A DNA stretch of 64,000 nucleotides from Ascidia mentula (Eukaryota > Chordata > Ascidiacea > Phlebobranchia > Ascidiidae), in assembly GCA_947561715.1 (NCBI GenBank), contig OX387205.1, positions 10,793,001 to 10,857,000 on the forward strand. Direction: 5' to 3'. This document shows positions 62,134 through 64,000 of the stretch, in pieces. A program made the translations under genes and the position numbers. How positions within the stretch are numbered: position 1 is the first letter of the stretch; each line of letters begins with the position of its first letter. The notes under the pieces were generated by a model. It worked only from the letters and a program-made list of their open reading frames with translations, searched no databases and was not told where the DNA came from.

Positions 62134-64000
62134 GATTCCGGTTTAAACCGGTTTGGAGGTTCGAGAGGCTGCTGAAACCGGCCCCAACCTGTTTGAAACT
62201 GGTATATTCCGGTCATATCGGCCTGGAACCGGACATTTTTGTTTTGGCCCAAATCCGGAAAAACGGAAAGGGGTTAGCCTTGGTGTTTTTCCGAAAATCG
62301 AACGAAAATTCGACGTCTCGGATTCCGGTTCAAACCGGTTTGGAGGTTCGAGAGGCTGTTGAAACCGGCCCCAACCTGTTTGAAACTGGTATATTCAGGT
62401 CATATCGGCCTGGAACCGGACATTTTTGTTTTGGCCCAAATCCGGAAAAACGGAAAGGGGTTAGCCTTGGTGTTTTTCCGAAAATCGAACGAAAATTCGA
62501 CGTCTCGGATTCCGGTTCAAACCGGTTTGGAGGTTCGAGAGGCTGCTGAAACCGGCCCCAACCTGTTTGAAACTGGTATATTCCGGTCATATCGGCCTGG
62601 AACCGGACATTTTTGTTTTGGCCCAAATCCGGAAAAACGGAAAGGGGTTAGCCTTGGTGTTTTTCCGAAAATCAAACGAAAATTCGACGTCTCGGATTCC
62701 GGTTGAAACCGGTTTGGAGGTTCGAGAGGCTGTTGAAACCGGCCCCAACCTGTTTGAAACTGGTATATTCCGGTCATATCGGCCTGGAACCGGACATTTT
62801 TGTTTTGGCCCAAATCCGGAAAAACGGAAAGGGGTTAGCCTTGGTGTTTTTCCAAAAATCGAACGAAAATTCGACGTCTCGGATTCCGGTTGAAACCGGT
62901 TTGGAGGTTCGAGAGGCTGCTGAAACCGGCCCCAACCTGTTTGAAACTGGTATATTCCGTCATATCGGCCTGGAACCGGACATTTTTGTTTTGGCCCAAA
63001 TCCGGAAAAACGGAAAGGGGTTAGCCTTGGTGTTTTTCCGAAAATCGAACGAAAATTCGACGTCTCGGATTCCGGTTCAAACCGGTTTGGAGGTTTGAGA
63101 GGCTGCTGAAACCGGCCCCAACCTGTTTGAAACTGGTATATTCCGGTCATATCGGCCTGGAACCGGACATTTTTGTTTTGGCCCAAATCCGGAAAAACGG
63201 AAAGGGGTTAGCCTTGGTGTTTTTCCGAAAATCAAACGAAAATTCGACGTCTCGGATTCCGGTGTAAACCGGTTTGGAAGTTCGAGAGGCTGCTGAAACC
63301 GGCCCCAACCTGTTTGAAACTGGTATATTCCGGTCATATCGGCCTGGAACCGGACATTTTTGTTTTGGCCCAAATCCGGAAAAACGGAAAGGGGTTAGCC
63401 TTGGTGTTTTTCCGAAAATCGAACGAAAATTCGACGTCTCGGATTCCGGTTCAAACCGGTTTGGAGGTTCGAGAGGCTGTTGAAACCGGCCCCAACCTGT
63501 TTGAAACTGGTATATTCAGGTCATATCGGCCTGGAACCGGACATTTTTGTTTTGGCCCAAATCCGGAAAAACGGAAAGGGGTTAGCCTTGGTGTTTTTCC
63601 GAAAATCGAACGAAAATTCGACGTCTCGGATTCCGGTTCAAACCGGTTTGGAGGTTCGAGAGGCTGCTGAAACCGGCCCCAACCTGTTTGAAACTGGTAT
63701 ATTCCGGTCATATCGGCCTGGAACCGGACATTTTTGTTTTGGCCCAAATCCGGAAAAACGGAAGGGGTTAGCCTTGGTGTTTTTCCGAATATCGAACGAA
63801 AATTCGACGTCTCGGATTCCGGTTCAAACCGGTTTGGAGGTTCGAGAGGCTGCTGAAACCGGCCCCAACCTGTTTGAAACTGGTATATTCCGGTCATATC
63901 GGCCTGGAACCGGACATTTTTGTTTTGGCCCAAATCCGGAAAAACGGAAAGGGGTTAGCCTTGGTGTTTTTCCGAAAATCAAACGAAAATTCGACGTCTC

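Larger units (their letters stand above)
7659..64000. repeat. Satellite array, 187-bp unit, about 300 tandem copies, continuing past the window
   Basis: From about 7,659 to the last base the sequence is head-to-tail copies of one 187-bp unit (56.3 kb, about 301 units), all in the same orientation. I found no inserted gene or mobile element. Units differ at few sites, mostly the same ones: unit base 7 (C/G/T), 30, 34-36, 72-73, 77-80, 138, 156, 159 and 163, numbering from CCGGTTNAAACCGG. Some units are 186 bp (loss of one C in GGCCCCAACC, or of one A in ACGGAAAGG), 188 bp (extra A) or 191 bp (TTAG duplicated). The unit is about 49% GC against an AT-rich flank. Its length is near a nucleosome repeat, as in many centromeric or heterochromatic satellites, but location and function are unknown. 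Confidence 0.97.

Noticed and set aside
7681..63933. Several hundred overlapping open frames of 60-199 codons on both strands (proteins of the GQNKNVRFQADMTGIYQF and VREAAETGPNLFETG types)
   Set aside because: They repeat with the 187-bp unit, cycle through frames because 187 is not a multiple of 3, overlap on both strands and match no protein family I recognise. Many begin at non-ATG codons.
7659..64000. CRISPR-like array
   Set aside because: There are no unique spacers; the entire 187-bp period is conserved, and the host is an animal.
7659..64000. Transposable element or rDNA/tRNA gene within the array
   Set aside because: The period and unit content are unbroken throughout; no terminal repeats, reverse-transcriptase/transposase frames or RNA-gene structures were seen.

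Overview
This is eukaryotic (animal) DNA: two intron-containing metazoan genes lie head to head, followed by a very large tandem satellite array. Bases 1-7,658 are AT-rich, with short GT-AG introns (about 60-430 nt). An invertebrate with a compact gene structure fits, possibly a tunicate, but the species cannot be fixed from the sequence.

Layout. 1-1,283 (minus strand): 5' portion of an ASZ1/GASZ-like gene (ankyrin repeats plus SAM domain, germline piRNA-pathway factor), running off the left edge. 1,284-1,929: shared upstream region. 1,930-7,195 (plus strand): a complete 11-exon importin-11 (IPO11) gene, about 951 aa after my splicing. 7,196-7,658: short 3' flank with a poly(A) signal and a palindrome/hairpin. 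7,659-64,000: an uninterrupted array of a 187-bp unit, about 300 copies, still running at the right edge.

The array is the unusual part. The unit is about 49% GC, has 15 CpGs and six CCGG sites, and is built from several CCGG-centred dyads plus a 9-bp-stem hairpin. Rare variants (single-base changes, 1-bp indels, a 4-bp insertion) recur at spacings that are near-integer multiples of 187 bp. They show nested higher-order structure: a 751-bp 4-mer near the left edge, 12- to 24-unit modules, and an 8.5-kb segment repeated 18,137 bp downstream. The hundreds of open frames of 60-199 codons in the array come from its period and low stop content. I do not annotate them as genes.

ASZ1 and IPO11 have unrelated known functions (piRNA biogenesis and nuclear import). 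The only functional link I can suggest, a satellite array close to a piRNA-pathway gene, is speculation.
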